From the NCBI RefSeq assembly GCF_000468095.1, contig NZ_ASZC01000009.1, positions 62,001 to 126,000 of the forward strand: a stretch of 64,000 nucleotides of DNA. Direction: 5' to 3'. Positions within the stretch are counted from its first letter, which is position 1; every line of letters starts with the position of its first letter. A program made the translations under genes and the position numbers. Under the pieces are notes generated by a model. The model ran no database searches and was not told where the DNA came from. It saw nothing but the letters and a program-made list of their open reading frames with translations. Below are positions 50,473 to 61,231 of this stretch, piece by piece. The DNA is from Pantoea sp. AS-PWVM4 (GTDB lineage: Bacteria; Pseudomonadota; Gammaproteobacteria; Enterobacterales; Enterobacteriaceae).

Positions 50473-50502
50473 TTCGATCTTTGTGGTCGACTTCTCTATA
50501 AT
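50473..50502 (+). promoter_or_regulatory. Putative promoter of the rplM-rpsI operon
   Basis: A perfect -10 TATAAT at 50497-50502 with a weak TTCGAT -35 at 50473-50478 (18-base spacer). It leaves a leader of about 165 bases before rplM, which in E. coli is the target of feedback by L13. Confidence 0.6.
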
Positions 50503-50605
50503 CTTGCGACCCCACGTTACGGCAAAGGTTTTTCTTCCCAGGAACCTTTGTGATCCGGTAACTCTACCTGAGGGGGTGGGCTTGCTGGGCGAAATGGTCG
50601 TGTGA

Positions 50606-51508
<903 letters not shown>

Positions 51509-51540
51509 TTGTTGCTGCTTCGGCAGTGTCAGTTGGCACA

Positions 51541-51568
51541 AAAAACCCGCTTCGGCGGGTTTTTTGCT
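51541..51568 (+). terminator. Terminator after rpsI
   Basis: AAACCCGC / GCGGGTTT with TTCG loop and a run of six T. Confidence 0.93.
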
Positions 51569-51835
51569 TTTTCCGGACAGGAATTGCCGCCACAAAAACG
51601 CGAGCTTTGCCCGCATTTTGCCTGCAAATCACTTTCCACGCCCCACAAGCTGCTTAAAATCTGGTAAACTGACTGTCACTTTGCGCCCGCGAGCCGGAGC
51701 GTTGTGGATGTTTTTTCCGCCAGGATGGGCGAAAAATGCCGCAAACGCTGGCTGTGTGCGAATCTGATAAGCAGGTGAGTCGCCGTGTGGTTGGCTATTC
51801 GCAGTATTTTTTTGTGAACAAACTTGGAGGTTTTC

Positions 51836-52477
51836 ATGGCTGTCGCTGCCAACAAACGTTCGGTAATGACGCTGTTTTCTGGTCCGACTGACATTTTCAG
51901 CCATCAGGTACGTATTGTACTGGCTGAGAAGGGCGTCAGCGTGGAGATCGAGCAGGTTGAAACGGATAACCTGCCGCAGGATCTGATTGACCTCAACCCG
52001 TACCGCACAGTACCAACGCTGGTAGATCGTGAACTGACGCTGTATGAATCTCGCATCATCATGGAATACCTTGATGAGCGTTTCCCGCATCCGCCGCTGA
52101 TGCCTGTCTATCCGGTTGCCCGTGGTGAAAGCCGCCTGATGATGCACCGCATTGAGCAGGATTGGTACAGCCTGATGCGTATCATTGAAACCCGCACCGG
52201 TGCAGAAGCCGATGCCGCGCGTAAACAACTGCGTGAAGAGCTGCTGGCGATTGCACCGCTGTTCTCACGTACGCCGTTCTTTATGAGCGAAGAGTTCAGC
52301 CTGGTTGATTGCTATCTGGCGCCGCTGCTGTGGCGTTTGCCGTCTATGGGTGTTGAGCTGGCTGGCGCAGGTTCTAAAGAGCTGAAAGGCTACATGACCC
52401 GCGTATTTGAACGTGACTCTTTCCTCGCTTCACTGACCGAAGCAGAACGTGAAATGCGCCTTCAAGCCCGGGGCTAA
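51836..52477 (+). CDS. sspA: Stringent starvation protein A
   Basis: A 213-residue GST-fold protein that binds RNA polymerase and helps stationary-phase and acid survival; it lowers H-NS levels in E. coli. It starts MAVAANKRSVMTLFSGPTDI; the ATG at 51836 has GGAGG five bases before, so the TTG four codons earlier is rejected. sspB follows by three bases. Confidence 0.95.
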   Translation: MAVAANKRSVMTLFSGPTDIFSHQVRIVLAEKGVSVEIEQVETDNLPQDLIDLNPYRTVPTLVDRELTLYESRIIMEYLDERFPHPPLMPVYPVARGESRLMMHRIEQDWYSLMRIIETRTGAEADAARKQLREELLAIAPLFSRTPFFMSEEFSLVDCYLAPLLWRLPSMGVELAGAGSKELKGYMTRVFERDSFLASLTEAEREMRLQARG

Positions 52478-52480
52478 TCT

Positions 52481-52966
52481 ATGGAAATGTCGCAACTAAC
52501 GGCCCGTCGTCCCTACCTGCTGCGTGCGTTCTATGACTGGTTGCTTGATAACCAGTTAACGCCGCATTTGGTGGTCGACATTAATCTGCCTGGCGTGCAG
52601 GTGCCGCTGGAGTACGCGCGTGATGGTCAGATTGTGCTGAACATCGCTCCGCGTGCGGTAGGTAACCTGGAGCTGGGCAACGATCATGTCCAGTTCAACG
52701 CCCGCTTCGGTGGCGTGCCGCGTCAGGTCTCAGTACCGATGGCGGCGATTCTGGCTATCTACGCCCGTGAAAACGGCGCTGGCACCATGTTCGAACCAGA
52801 ACCGGCCTATGAACTGGCTGCGCAGGATGAACTGGAAGGTCAGGAAGAAACCATGATGTCGGTGATTGATGGCGATCGTCCTGATGATTCGACTGACGAT
52901 GAAACTCCGCCAGATGATGAGCCGCCGCCGCGTGGTGGTCGACCTTCACTGCGTGTGGTGAAATAA
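52481..52966 (+). CDS. sspB: ClpXP protease specificity-enhancing factor SspB
   Basis: A 161-residue adaptor that delivers ssrA-tagged proteins to ClpXP. The folded substrate-binding domain is residues about 5-110 (YLLRAFYDWLLDNQLTPHLVV). The acidic linker carries DGDRPDDSTDDETPPDDEP. The C-terminal ClpX-binding motif is GRPSLRVVK. Three bases after sspA. Confidence 0.96.
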   Translation: MEMSQLTARRPYLLRAFYDWLLDNQLTPHLVVDINLPGVQVPLEYARDGQIVLNIAPRAVGNLELGNDHVQFNARFGGVPRQVSVPMAAILAIYARENGAGTMFEPEPAYELAAQDELEGQEETMMSVIDGDRPDDSTDDETPPDDEPPPRGGRPSLRVVK

Positions 52967-52967
52967 A

Positions 52968-52995
52968 AAACGGGCCAGATGGCCCGTTTTTTTAT
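52968..52995. terminator. Bidirectional terminator between sspB and the diflavin reductase
   Basis: AAAACGGGCC / GGCCCGTTTT with an AGAT loop and A/T runs on both sides, between convergent genes. Confidence 0.9.
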
Positions 52996-53004
52996 GCCTG
53001 CGTC

Positions 53005-54762
53005 TTAGTAGACGTCACGCAGATAGCGTTTATCTTTCTTCAACTGATCGACATAAGCTGCCGCACGTTCGCTGGACAGACCGCCAAACTGGCGTACCAC
53101 TTCATACAGCGCCGCATCGACATCTTTCGCCATGCGTGATGCATCACCACACACGTAGAAGTAAGCACCGTCCTGCAACCAGGCATAAAGCTCAGCACCT
53201 TTCTCCAGCATACGATTCTGCACGTAAATCTTCTCTTCCTGATCGCGCGAGAACGCCAGATCAAGGTGAGTCAGCAGACCGCTTTGTTGCCACTCGTTCA
53301 GCTCATCCTGGTAGATGTAATCGTGTTCCTGATGCTGGTCACCAAAGAACAACCAGTTTTTGCCTTCGGCACCGGTGGCCTGGCGCTCCTGCAAGAAGGC
53401 ACGGAACGGTGCAATACCGGTACCCGGCCCCACCATGATCAGCGGTGCCTTATTGTTGGCAGGGACGCGGAACGCTTTATTGGGCGAAATAAAGATTGCC
53501 GGTTTTTCGCCGCGACGTACACGCTCAGCCAGATAGGTAGAGCAGACACCGTTACGGGCGCGGCCACCACTGTGGTAACGCACTGAAGCGATGGTCAGAT
53601 GCACCTGATTCGGATGGGCTTTCGAGCTGGAGGAGATGGAGTAAGCACGGTGTTGCAGCGGGCGCAGCATCGCGACAAATTCCGGCACCGAAAGGCTGCG
53701 CGTCAACTCCAGTTGCAGCAGGTCCAGCGTATCTTTGCCCCACAGCCACACGCCGAGGGTATCTTTGTCGTCGTGTTGCAGGACGTGGCGCAATTCCTGG
53801 TTAGTGGTGTTCTGGCCGACCCACTCAATCAGTTTGCGCGACGGCTCAGAGATTTCAAACTGGTAAGTCAGCAAATCGCCAAGATTACGCTCGAAGCCCG
53901 GCACTGGGGTTTCATAGTCTGCATTCAACTGGGTCAGCAGCAGCGTCACCAGCGCAGGGTCATTCACTGGGATTACGCCCAGTGCGTCGCCTGCTTCGTA
54001 CTTTAGCCCGCTGTCCGTCAGGTCAAACTCGAAGTGACGGATATCTTTGCCGGACTGCTCGCCAGAAAGACGTTTGTTGGTCACCAATGCCGCAGCATAA
54101 GGATTCTGTTTGTTGCTGCCCGGAATGACCGGTGCTTCCGGTGCGCTTTCCAGCACCGTACCGCTGCTGCCCGCGCTGGCGGCAAACTGCGGCATGGCTC
54201 CACCGATCCATGTACTGGATGGCTCTTCGTAATCGATATCGCAGTCAATACGATCAACCACACGCTTCGCACCCAACTGTTCGAGGCGCATATCGATGAA
54301 TTTACCGGCCTGGCAGAAACCGTCATAGCCGGTGTCGCCGATCGCCAGTACGGCGAAGTGCATCTGCTCCAGACGCGGCGCGGTGCTGGCAGAAATGGCC
54401 TGCCAGAACAGCTGAGCGTTGTCCGGCATTTCACCTTCACCGTAGGTGGAGGTGACGATCAGCACATGACGCATGGTGGCGAAGAGATCGATATCCACCT
54501 CACCCAACGCCTGCACCACAGGCACCAGGCCTTTGGCACGCGCGGCTTTCGCTGCGGTCTGGGCCAACGCTTCCGCGTTGCCCGTCTGTGAACCGAACAG
54601 GATATGCAGTTGGGTTGTCGTTGCAGCACCGGCCGCAGGGGCGGCCTGCTGCTTATCTTCTAACACCAACAGGCGTGAGTGGAGACCAGCGAGAAAACCC
54701 GCCAGCCAGTATTTCTGATCACCGTTAAACGGTGCATCTTCAGGAATGTAAGGAATCTTCAT
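53005..54762 (-). CDS. CysJ-like diflavin reductase (FMN/FAD/NADPH)
   Basis: A 585-residue protein resembling the flavoprotein alpha subunit of sulfite reductase. The flavodoxin (FMN) domain is about residues 52-190 (ILFGSQTGNAEALAQ, TSTYGEGEMPDNA). The FAD domain has RAYSISSS and GVCSTYLAERV. The NADPH domain has MVGPGTGIAPFRAFLQER and ends KRYLRDVY, with the C-terminal aromatic residue of this class. It starts IPYIPEDAPFNGDQKYWLAGFLAGL. It begins 63 bases after the stop of the long GltB-like gene on the same strand and no cysI or cysH is near. So it is more likely the electron donor of that glutamate synthase, replacing GltD, than a sulfite reductase subunit; this is inference. Confidence 0.85.
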   Translation of the reverse strand: MKIPYIPEDAPFNGDQKYWLAGFLAGLHSRLLVLEDKQQAAPAAGAATTTQLHILFGSQTGNAEALAQTAAKAARAKGLVPVVQALGEVDIDLFATMRHVLIVTSTYGEGEMPDNAQLFWQAISASTAPRLEQMHFAVLAIGDTGYDGFCQAGKFIDMRLEQLGAKRVVDRIDCDIDYEEPSSTWIGGAMPQFAASAGSSGTVLESAPEAPVIPGSNKQNPYAAALVTNKRLSGEQSGKDIRHFEFDLTDSGLKYEAGDALGVIPVNDPALVTLLLTQLNADYETPVPGFERNLGDLLTYQFEISEPSRKLIEWVGQNTTNQELRHVLQHDDKDTLGVWLWGKDTLDLLQLELTRSLSVPEFVAMLRPLQHRAYSISSSSKAHPNQVHLTIASVRYHSGGRARNGVCSTYLAERVRRGEKPAIFISPNKAFRVPANNKAPLIMVGPGTGIAPFRAFLQERQATGAEGKNWLFFGDQHQEHDYIYQDELNEWQQSGLLTHLDLAFSRDQEEKIYVQNRMLEKGAELYAWLQDGAYFYVCGDASRMAKDVDAALYEVVRQFGGLSSERAAAYVDQLKKDKRYLRDVY

Positions 54763-54825
54763 GGGTACTTTTACTCAATCCCGTTCATATTCAGTCAGTA
54801 ATACACAAATCTGTTGATTCAGCTA

Positions 54826-57800
54826 TCAGGATAATTTTCCGACAGCCGCCGCGATTTCTGGCAATGCCGCACGGGCAAACAACTCTTCAAAATCAGGCAG
54901 ATGACCCAGCACCTCACGGTTACAGGCATCCTGATAGATGATCCAGCCATAGGTAGCCAGGCTGTCCATCGAACGGATGTTGCGTTGCGTCAGCGCGGCT
55001 TTGTAATCCGACATACGTTTGGACGCGATCAGGCTCGCCAGTTCATCATCGTTGTAGTTCTCGATAGCAGAGCGTGCATGACGTTGCAGCTTGCTTACCA
55101 GCGAGAAATCTTCTGTCATCAGCAGGTTACGTACCGCTTTCTCAACCGCCGGGTCTTCCACTGAAGTGCCTTTCGGCAGCTTGCTCAGTGCCAACTGCTG
55201 CGCGAAGCTCAGCACGGTATAGTTATTGAGCAGCACGAACATTTCAAGCGTATCGGTAGCACCGTAAGCCGGTACCGCGCCATCAGCGATGGTTTTGCCC
55301 GCACGCCAGGCTGATTTGAACTTCGCGACCTGATGCGCAGCCAGCGAGGTTGACAGTTCTTCCAGCAGATCCTTACGCGATTTCGCCTTCAGAATCTCAC
55401 CACCGTCCTGATAGAGCAACAGCGAACGTGGCATGACATACACAAAGTGGTGGCACTCGGTTTCCCAGTTTGCCAGCAACCATGCGGCACGCGGTGAGTT
55501 AGTGGCTTCCAGATGCCAGTTCAGCATGGTCAGCACCGCTTGTTTGTGCACTTTCGCCATTTCGTCTTCATCAGCGATGGAGCCAAACAGCACCGAGTCT
55601 CCGGCGGCGTGTGCCGCCAGTGAGCCGTACGGGTCGTACTGGTAGGCAAAGCCGCCGCTCATGCCATTACCAAAGCCTTTACCGAAAGTACCGAGGTTGA
55701 GAATGGCACCGTTGGTCATGTATTCACAGCAGAAGTCACCCACGCCTTCAACCACGGCGGTTGCGCCAGAGTTACGTACGGCGAAACGGTCACCCGCCTG
55801 GCCTTGTACGAACAGACGTCCACCGGTGGCACCAAACAGGGCAAAGTTACCGATAAGCACGTTACCGTCGCTATCCTGTGCGCCGCCGCCCGGTGACATC
55901 ACCACCAACTCGCCGCCACACTGACCTTTACCGACGCCATCGTTACAGGTGCCGTAGTGCTTCATCTGCATACCGTCGTTGCAGAATGCACCGAACGACT
56001 GACCGGCAGAGCCGGAGGTTTGGATCTGCACGGTGGCCGGTGCCAGGTAGTGGCGGCCACGGTCATCTTTCAGCACCGCCGGGATAGCGGCTTTTTGTTC
56101 GGCTGACAGTTCATGGTTCAGCATACGTTCGATATCAATGGCCAACTGACCACCGACGCTCTTGTTACGGTTGTTCAGCGTGATGCCTGCGCCAAGCGCG
56201 ATCTCACGACTGCCTTTCGCGACCAGCTGATCTTTCAGCTCTTCAACCCAGCCGTTGTCCAGTTCGAAATCTTTTTCCAGATAGACGGGTTTAGCGATTT
56301 TCTGCTCTGGTACGACGGTCAGCATGGCGCGCAGGTCCAGTTTGCCGACTTCCAGCGGGTGATCCATCAGGTGCAGCAGATCTGAACGGCCGCGTGCTTC
56401 ACGCAGTGAACGCAGGCCGAGGCGTGCGAGGAACTCACGTACTTCCTGTGCCACGTTGATGAAGTACTGGGCCAACTGACGCGGATCGCCATCAAAGGCT
56501 TCGGCGTTGGTCGTCAGACCGGCCGGGCATTTGACGTTACAGTTTTTCGCCATTACGCATTTCAGCATCATCAGCGCGGTCGTACCGAACTCGAAGCTGT
56601 CGCCACCGAGCAGGGCGGATTTGATCACGTCGCTGCCGGTTTGCTGCGCGCCAGAGCAACGCAGTTGTACTTTGTCACGCAGGCCGTTGGCACACAGCGC
56701 CTGATGCACCTCGGCGATGCCGATTTCCGCCACGCGGCCGGTGTATTTCAGGCTGGTAACCGATGCCGCACCAGTACCACCGGTGTTACCGGCGACGTTA
56801 ATGACGTCAGCACCGGCTTTCGCTACGCCAACCGCGATGGTGCCGATACCTTCGGAAGACACCAGTTTAACGATGACGCGCACGCGTGCGGCTTTACAGT
56901 CGTGAATCAGCTGTGCCAAATCTTCGATAGAATAAGTGTCGTGATGCGGCGGTGGAGAAACCAGCTCCACACCCGGCGTACCGCCGCGTGCTGCGGCAAT
57001 TTCTACCGTAACTTTCGGTGCCGGTAACTGACCGCCTTCGCCTGGTTTTGCCCCCTGGCCAATTTTGATCTCCAGCTCTTCCAGCATCGGATCGGCGAGG
57101 TAAGCCGCCCAGACGCCGAAGCGACCAGATGCCAACTGCTTGATGCGTGAGGCGCGGATGGTGCCGTGACGTGAATAGTGTTCACCACCTTCACCGCAGT
57201 TACTCATCCCGCCCACCATGTTGGTGCCGTGTGCGACGGCTTCATGCGCCGGGGCGACCAGTGCGCCGTGGCTCATCGCGCCAGAGGCAAAGGTACGGGT
57301 GATTTCGTGTGCAGGCTGAATCTCTTCCAGCGGCAGCGAAGGCAGCGCGGTGAAGATGCGTGACAGGTAGTCAGCCGCTTTACCGTAAGCGGTGACACTC
57401 AGCGCGCCATTCACGACTTCGCTTTTTTCGATTTCATCGGCAAAACGGGTTTTCAGCGCACGCGCCAGCGCAGCCAGACGCTCGCTTTCTGGTTTCAGAC
57501 CGGCAATGGCATCAACCAGACGCAGCGTAAACTGGTTCAGGCTGCCATTAACCGCTTCGCATTGCAGACCACGGGTGGCGAAGCCATTGTTCACCAGCGA
57601 GTAGCGGCCCAGTTTGCGACCAAACTCTGCTTCGCTGTCGACGTGGGTCAAATCACATGGCAGCGCGAGGATATCACGCAGCGCCGCCGGACGACGTTTA
57701 CGCTCGGCATACATCAGGCTGGAGAACTGGCGGTAATCCGGCGTGATAGTAAAGCTGTCGATGACATCATTCGGGATACGTTCGAAGCTGCTGTCTTTGA

Positions 57801-60357
57801 ACGCTTCCGCTTTGATGTTGAACGCATTGTCCAGTTTCGCCAGCGTCATCAGACGGATAAAGTTGTCCTCTTCGCGGGCTTTATCCGCGAAGCGAATCGG
57901 CTGTTCCGTCATATCAATAAAGGTACGGACAGCGATGGTGCCATAGGAATGACCGGCACCCTCGGCGCGCTCTTTAAACAGGCCGAGTAACGGGACTTCC
58001 GCTTCACCCTGGATTTTCAGCGCGCTTTGATGCCAGTCCACCGCCATCTGGGCGATAGCCGGGAAGCCTGCGCCGCCAACCGGGGTTTTAATGTTCGGGA
58101 AATATTTCTTCAGCACCGGGTCTTCGGTATCGAGGAAGTTCGGTTCGAAGAATTCACCACAGCTGTAGCTTTCCACGGTACACAGGCCCACTTTGCCCAT
58201 GGTTTTCATCAGCGCTTTTTCTGCGGCTTTGGCATAGCGTTTAAAGGCTTTGTTGCCTTCTTCACCTTCGCCGAATTTCTCTTCAGCACGCATTTGCACG
58301 CCGAGCGGATAAATAGCGGAGGCACCGAAGCCGAGTGCTGCGGCAATGTGGTGAGAAGAGATGCTCTGACCACTTTCGACCACCAGCGAGACATCCAGAC
58401 GCAGGCCTTCCTGCACCAGACGCTGGTTGATGGCGGATACCATCAACAACATCGGGATCGCCGCATGGGTAGAGGAGATATGGCGGTCAGTCAGCACCGC
58501 GATTCCGCCCTGCTGACGAGCAAAGTCCACGACCTTCTGAGCCAGATCGTCGATGGCTTTTTCCAGTGCGGCAGCGTTGGCTGCACGGCTGACGATATCT
58601 TTACCGATTACCGGCTCGTACAGCATCTCAAAACGCTGATAAGGCGCAACTTTCTGCTCACGCAGACGCAGCATATCAAGGTGCGTCAGGATAGGCGTCG
58701 GAACGATGATCTGTTGGCCTTTGCTGCGGCCCAGATGCGGTTTGGCACCCAGAGCCACGCGCAGCGTCATGCCATCCGCTTCACGGATTGAATCGAGCGG
58801 TGGGTTCGTCACCTGCGCAAAGCGCTGCGAGAAGTAGTGCGCCATGCCGCCTTCATGATCGGACAAGCCGTTGATGGCATTGCCGTAACCCATCGCAGAG
58901 ATTTTCTCAGCGCCGGTTTGCAGCATCGGGTCCATCATGAATTTGAAGCTTTCCTGGTTGTAGTAGTAGGCCACAAAACGCTGATAGGTTTTGAGGTCGC
59001 CACCATAACGCAGCGGTGAACCCAGTTTCTCTGCCGGGATCTCCGGCAGTTCATTCAGGTCGACACGCGCCGCGCTCAGCAGGGCAGGGTAATCTTTCTC
59101 AGTCGCCAGTTTTTCCAGTGCTTCTACGGTGGTGTAGGAGCGTTTTTCACGGTGATCGTAATACAGCATGCCGCCCGCTTCGATACGGCCACGACGCAGT
59201 ACGCTTTCTGGCGGGAAGGCAATCTGGCCCGCTTCCGACATGGCACCGATATATTCAGCCGTTTCCACAGAACGCAGAGGACGCAGGCCGAGGCGGTCCA
59301 GACGTGCGCCGATCACTTCGCCGTTACCGAAGATCAGTGCTGCCGGGCCATCGTTCTTCTCTTCATACAATGAGAAGTATTCCAGCATGGCGCGCACTTC
59401 AGTGGAGAGCGAGGTGTCGTTCTCCCATGCTGGCGGCATCATGGAGACGACGGCATTGATCAGGTCGAGATTATCTTCCATCAGGCGGCTGTGGATGCTC
59501 TGGTCGAGACGTGAGCTGTCTGACTGGCCTTTCGGACGCACAATTTTTTTGCCGCGTGCCAGCGCCAGCGCTGATTCGGCAATGCGGTTTTTACGGTCTG
59601 TGTTCAATTCACCGTTATGCGCCATCAGACGGAACGGTTGCGCCATCGTGGTGTGCGGGTCGGTGTTGGTGGAGAAACGGGTATGGAAGAACAACCCACG
59701 CACCTGATGGTCCGGGTCGGTCAAATCTTTGAAGTATGGGATCACTTCGTTGGAATTCAGGCGTGCTTTAAATACCTGAGTGCGCGAGGAGAGCGACAGC
59801 GGATACAGACCGCCAAATTCGCTTTCAGTAAAGGCCTGCGCTTCAATGTCCAGCAGCGCACGATAGATGCGTTGCTCAAATTCGTTCTGGCTGGTGATGT
59901 CCTGTGGCGCAGCAAACACCCACTGCACAATCGGCAGCTGGAATTGCAGGGCGGCCGGGCGCGTTACGCTACCGTCCAGTGGCATGTCGCGTTTTACCAG
60001 CACCGGGAAGTTATAGGCGGCCAGCGTTTCTTCCACCAGACGCTCGGCGTTGGCACGCAGTTCGGCATCTTTCGGAACGAAGAAGTTACCCACGCCAAAA
60101 CGGCCCGCTTCCAGCGGCTGACCGGTGATTTTCCGGAAGAAGTGCAGAGAAAGGTCGACGTTGACGCCTGCGCCATCGCCCACGCCTTCAGCTGACATCC
60201 CGCCACGGTGCGGCACGGTGCACAGCGCACTGTGTGCCATTTGCAGGATCTCATGAGTCTGCTCGCCGTCCTTACGGGTAATGAAACCTACACCACAGCT
60301 ATCACTGCCCGCTGTTGGATCATACAAGCCATAGGGATTAGGTTTTTGAGTGGACAT
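54826..60357 (-). CDS. Atypical long glutamate synthase large subunit (GltB-like)
   Basis: An 1843-residue protein, about 350 longer than E. coli GltB (about 1486). The order is normal: Ntn glutaminase domain with nucleophile Cys21 (GSDSCGVGF, after a 20-residue propeptide) and RGLFFHTRFSTNT; a central domain (RFAQVTNPPLDSIREADGM); an FMN barrel (KPGEGGQLPAPKVT, PPPHHDTYSIEDLAQLI, GTGAASVTSLKYTG); a GXGXG beta-helix (NSGATAVVEGVGDFCCEYM). Iron-sulfur cysteines are C1267, C1273 and C1277 (C-x5-C-x3-C), whereas the usual spacing is C-x5-C-x4-C. About 190 extra residues form the C-terminus (from about 1655). Catalytic parts look intact, so it should make glutamate from 2-oxoglutarate and glutamine. 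No gltD is present; a CysJ-like gene follows. It occupies the E. coli gltBD position next to arcB. Confidence 0.88.
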   Translation of the reverse strand: MSTQKPNPYGLYDPTAGSDSCGVGFITRKDGEQTHEILQMAHSALCTVPHRGGMSAEGVGDGAGVNVDLSLHFFRKITGQPLEAGRFGVGNFFVPKDAELRANAERLVEETLAAYNFPVLVKRDMPLDGSVTRPAALQFQLPIVQWVFAAPQDITSQNEFEQRIYRALLDIEAQAFTESEFGGLYPLSLSSRTQVFKARLNSNEVIPYFKDLTDPDHQVRGLFFHTRFSTNTDPHTTMAQPFRLMAHNGELNTDRKNRIAESALALARGKKIVRPKGQSDSSRLDQSIHSRLMEDNLDLINAVVSMMPPAWENDTSLSTEVRAMLEYFSLYEEKNDGPAALIFGNGEVIGARLDRLGLRPLRSVETAEYIGAMSEAGQIAFPPESVLRRGRIEAGGMLYYDHREKRSYTTVEALEKLATEKDYPALLSAARVDLNELPEIPAEKLGSPLRYGGDLKTYQRFVAYYYNQESFKFMMDPMLQTGAEKISAMGYGNAINGLSDHEGGMAHYFSQRFAQVTNPPLDSIREADGMTLRVALGAKPHLGRSKGQQIIVPTPILTHLDMLRLREQKVAPYQRFEMLYEPVIGKDIVSRAANAAALEKAIDDLAQKVVDFARQQGGIAVLTDRHISSTHAAIPMLLMVSAINQRLVQEGLRLDVSLVVESGQSISSHHIAAALGFGASAIYPLGVQMRAEEKFGEGEEGNKAFKRYAKAAEKALMKTMGKVGLCTVESYSCGEFFEPNFLDTEDPVLKKYFPNIKTPVGGAGFPAIAQMAVDWHQSALKIQGEAEVPLLGLFKERAEGAGHSYGTIAVRTFIDMTEQPIRFADKAREEDNFIRLMTLAKLDNAFNIKAEAFKDSSFERIPNDVIDSFTITPDYRQFSSLMYAERKRRPAALRDILALPCDLTHVDSEAEFGRKLGRYSLVNNGFATRGLQCEAVNGSLNQFTLRLVDAIAGLKPESERLAALARALKTRFADEIEKSEVVNGALSVTAYGKAADYLSRIFTALPSLPLEEIQPAHEITRTFASGAMSHGALVAPAHEAVAHGTNMVGGMSNCGEGGEHYSRHGTIRASRIKQLASGRFGVWAAYLADPMLEELEIKIGQGAKPGEGGQLPAPKVTVEIAAARGGTPGVELVSPPPHHDTYSIEDLAQLIHDCKAARVRVIVKLVSSEGIGTIAVGVAKAGADVINVAGNTGGTGAASVTSLKYTGRVAEIGIAEVHQALCANGLRDKVQLRCSGAQQTGSDVIKSALLGGDSFEFGTTALMMLKCVMAKNCNVKCPAGLTTNAEAFDGDPRQLAQYFINVAQEVREFLARLGLRSLREARGRSDLLHLMDHPLEVGKLDLRAMLTVVPEQKIAKPVYLEKDFELDNGWVEELKDQLVAKGSREIALGAGITLNNRNKSVGGQLAIDIERMLNHELSAEQKAAIPAVLKDDRGRHYLAPATVQIQTSGSAGQSFGAFCNDGMQMKHYGTCNDGVGKGQCGGELVVMSPGGGAQDSDGNVLIGNFALFGATGGRLFVQGQAGDRFAVRNSGATAVVEGVGDFCCEYMTNGAILNLGTFGKGFGNGMSGGFAYQYDPYGSLAAHAAGDSVLFGSIADEDEMAKVHKQAVLTMLNWHLEATNSPRAAWLLANWETECHHFVYVMPRSLLLYQDGGEILKAKSRKDLLEELSTSLAAHQVAKFKSAWRAGKTIADGAVPAYGATDTLEMFVLLNNYTVLSFAQQLALSKLPKGTSVEDPAVEKAVRNLLMTEDFSLVSKLQRHARSAIENYNDDELASLIASKRMSDYKAALTQRNIRSMDSLATYGWIIYQDACNREVLGHLPDFEELFARAALPEIAAAVGKLS

Positions 60358-61057
60358 TGAGGTCTCCTTAAACTGCTTTTGACATTACCTGCATTATTTC
60401 AAGTACAGAGCACTGCTGAGTCAGCTCACAGGCGCTGTATCAATTTCTGCTCCGCTCGGCAATGAGCGGGCGTCGCAACACCGAGCAATTCCTCTCAAGA
60501 CATAGTATGGACGTCCTTGATGAGCTGCTCTTTAATCCGGGTCTCTTAACTGGAGATAACTTGCATCTAGAGGGAGTCTTCTTGCTGCATAGATATGCCG
60601 AGACACTGGCCCGACAGGAAAGCATCCAGCGGAATTCCAACTTATCGGGAAAGCGTACTCAGGTCAAATAGCCAGCTTTATTGAGGGTAATATGCTTTTT
60701 TGTCGCTTAAGTTTATGATTTTTATTATTAATTTGGTGAAAAAGTTGACAGTGTACCCCCGCGTAATCCCGCAGGAAGTGTGAGCCGTCTCACTGTGGTG
60801 CAGCCATCAAATCTCTGCACCATGCTGGGGAAGGAAATGTTTTCAGCATAAAATGCTGTTTGGACCACTTCGTGCACAGGATGTATCTGTTTTTCTTATG
60901 GCGTCATATTTGAATCAGACCAGGGGTCGTCATTAGTAAAATTAATCATCAGAGGCGTGCTTAAAACAGCGCTTAAGTTGAATGGATATGCAAAAAGGAA
61001 CAGCAACCATCGGACGATATGGCTGCCAGGGTATTGATTCGCACGAGGTGCTGAGAA
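60358..61057. other. Non-coding spacer between the GltB-like gene and arcB
   Basis: About 700 bases without a convincing gene; short ORFs here (for example at 60462-60671) have no ribosome site or protein-like composition. It should hold the leftward promoter of the GltB-like operon. E. coli has yhcC in this interval; no trace of YhcC was recognised. Confidence 0.5.
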
Positions 61058-61080
61058 ATGGGCCGCAAAAGCGCGGCCCT
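61058..61080 (-). terminator. Minus-strand terminator-like hairpin
   Basis: GGGCCGC / GCGGCCC with a GCTTTT loop and a weak T-rich tail on the minus strand, about 25 bases after the stop of the remnant at 61103. Confidence 0.6.
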
Positions 61081-61102
61081 CCAGATTATTCAGTTGGCGG
61101 AA

Positions 61103-61231
61103 TTAGTCAAGCGCTTTCAGCATAATGGCGGGAACGTCGGCGAAATAGTCCGGCAATGCACCATAACGGGGCATAACCTCAGCGATTGGGTATGGGCAAC
61201 CAGCGCGGAGCGCGGATAATTGCGCTATCAT
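61103..61231 (-). pseudogene. Possible 3' remnant of an unidentified gene
   Basis: A 42-codon minus-strand frame that reads like the natural end of a protein (GCPYPIAEVMPRYGALPDYF then ADVPAIMLKALD) and is followed by a hairpin terminator. It has no ribosome site at its ATG, and the frame stays open only into the antisense of the arcB start. It looks like the tail of a gene whose body was deleted, with arcB brought up against it. I do not recognise the family. It may be a chance ORF. Confidence 0.35.

Noticed and set aside
53005..54762. Naming the diflavin reductase cysJ
   Set aside because: No cysI or cysH neighbour, and its operon partner is a glutamate synthase; family membership alone does not justify the symbol.
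60462..60671. 69-codon plus-strand ORF upstream of the GltB-like gene
   Set aside because: No ribosome site, no recognisable family, and the opposite strand is also open over much of the same stretch, as expected for random sequence.
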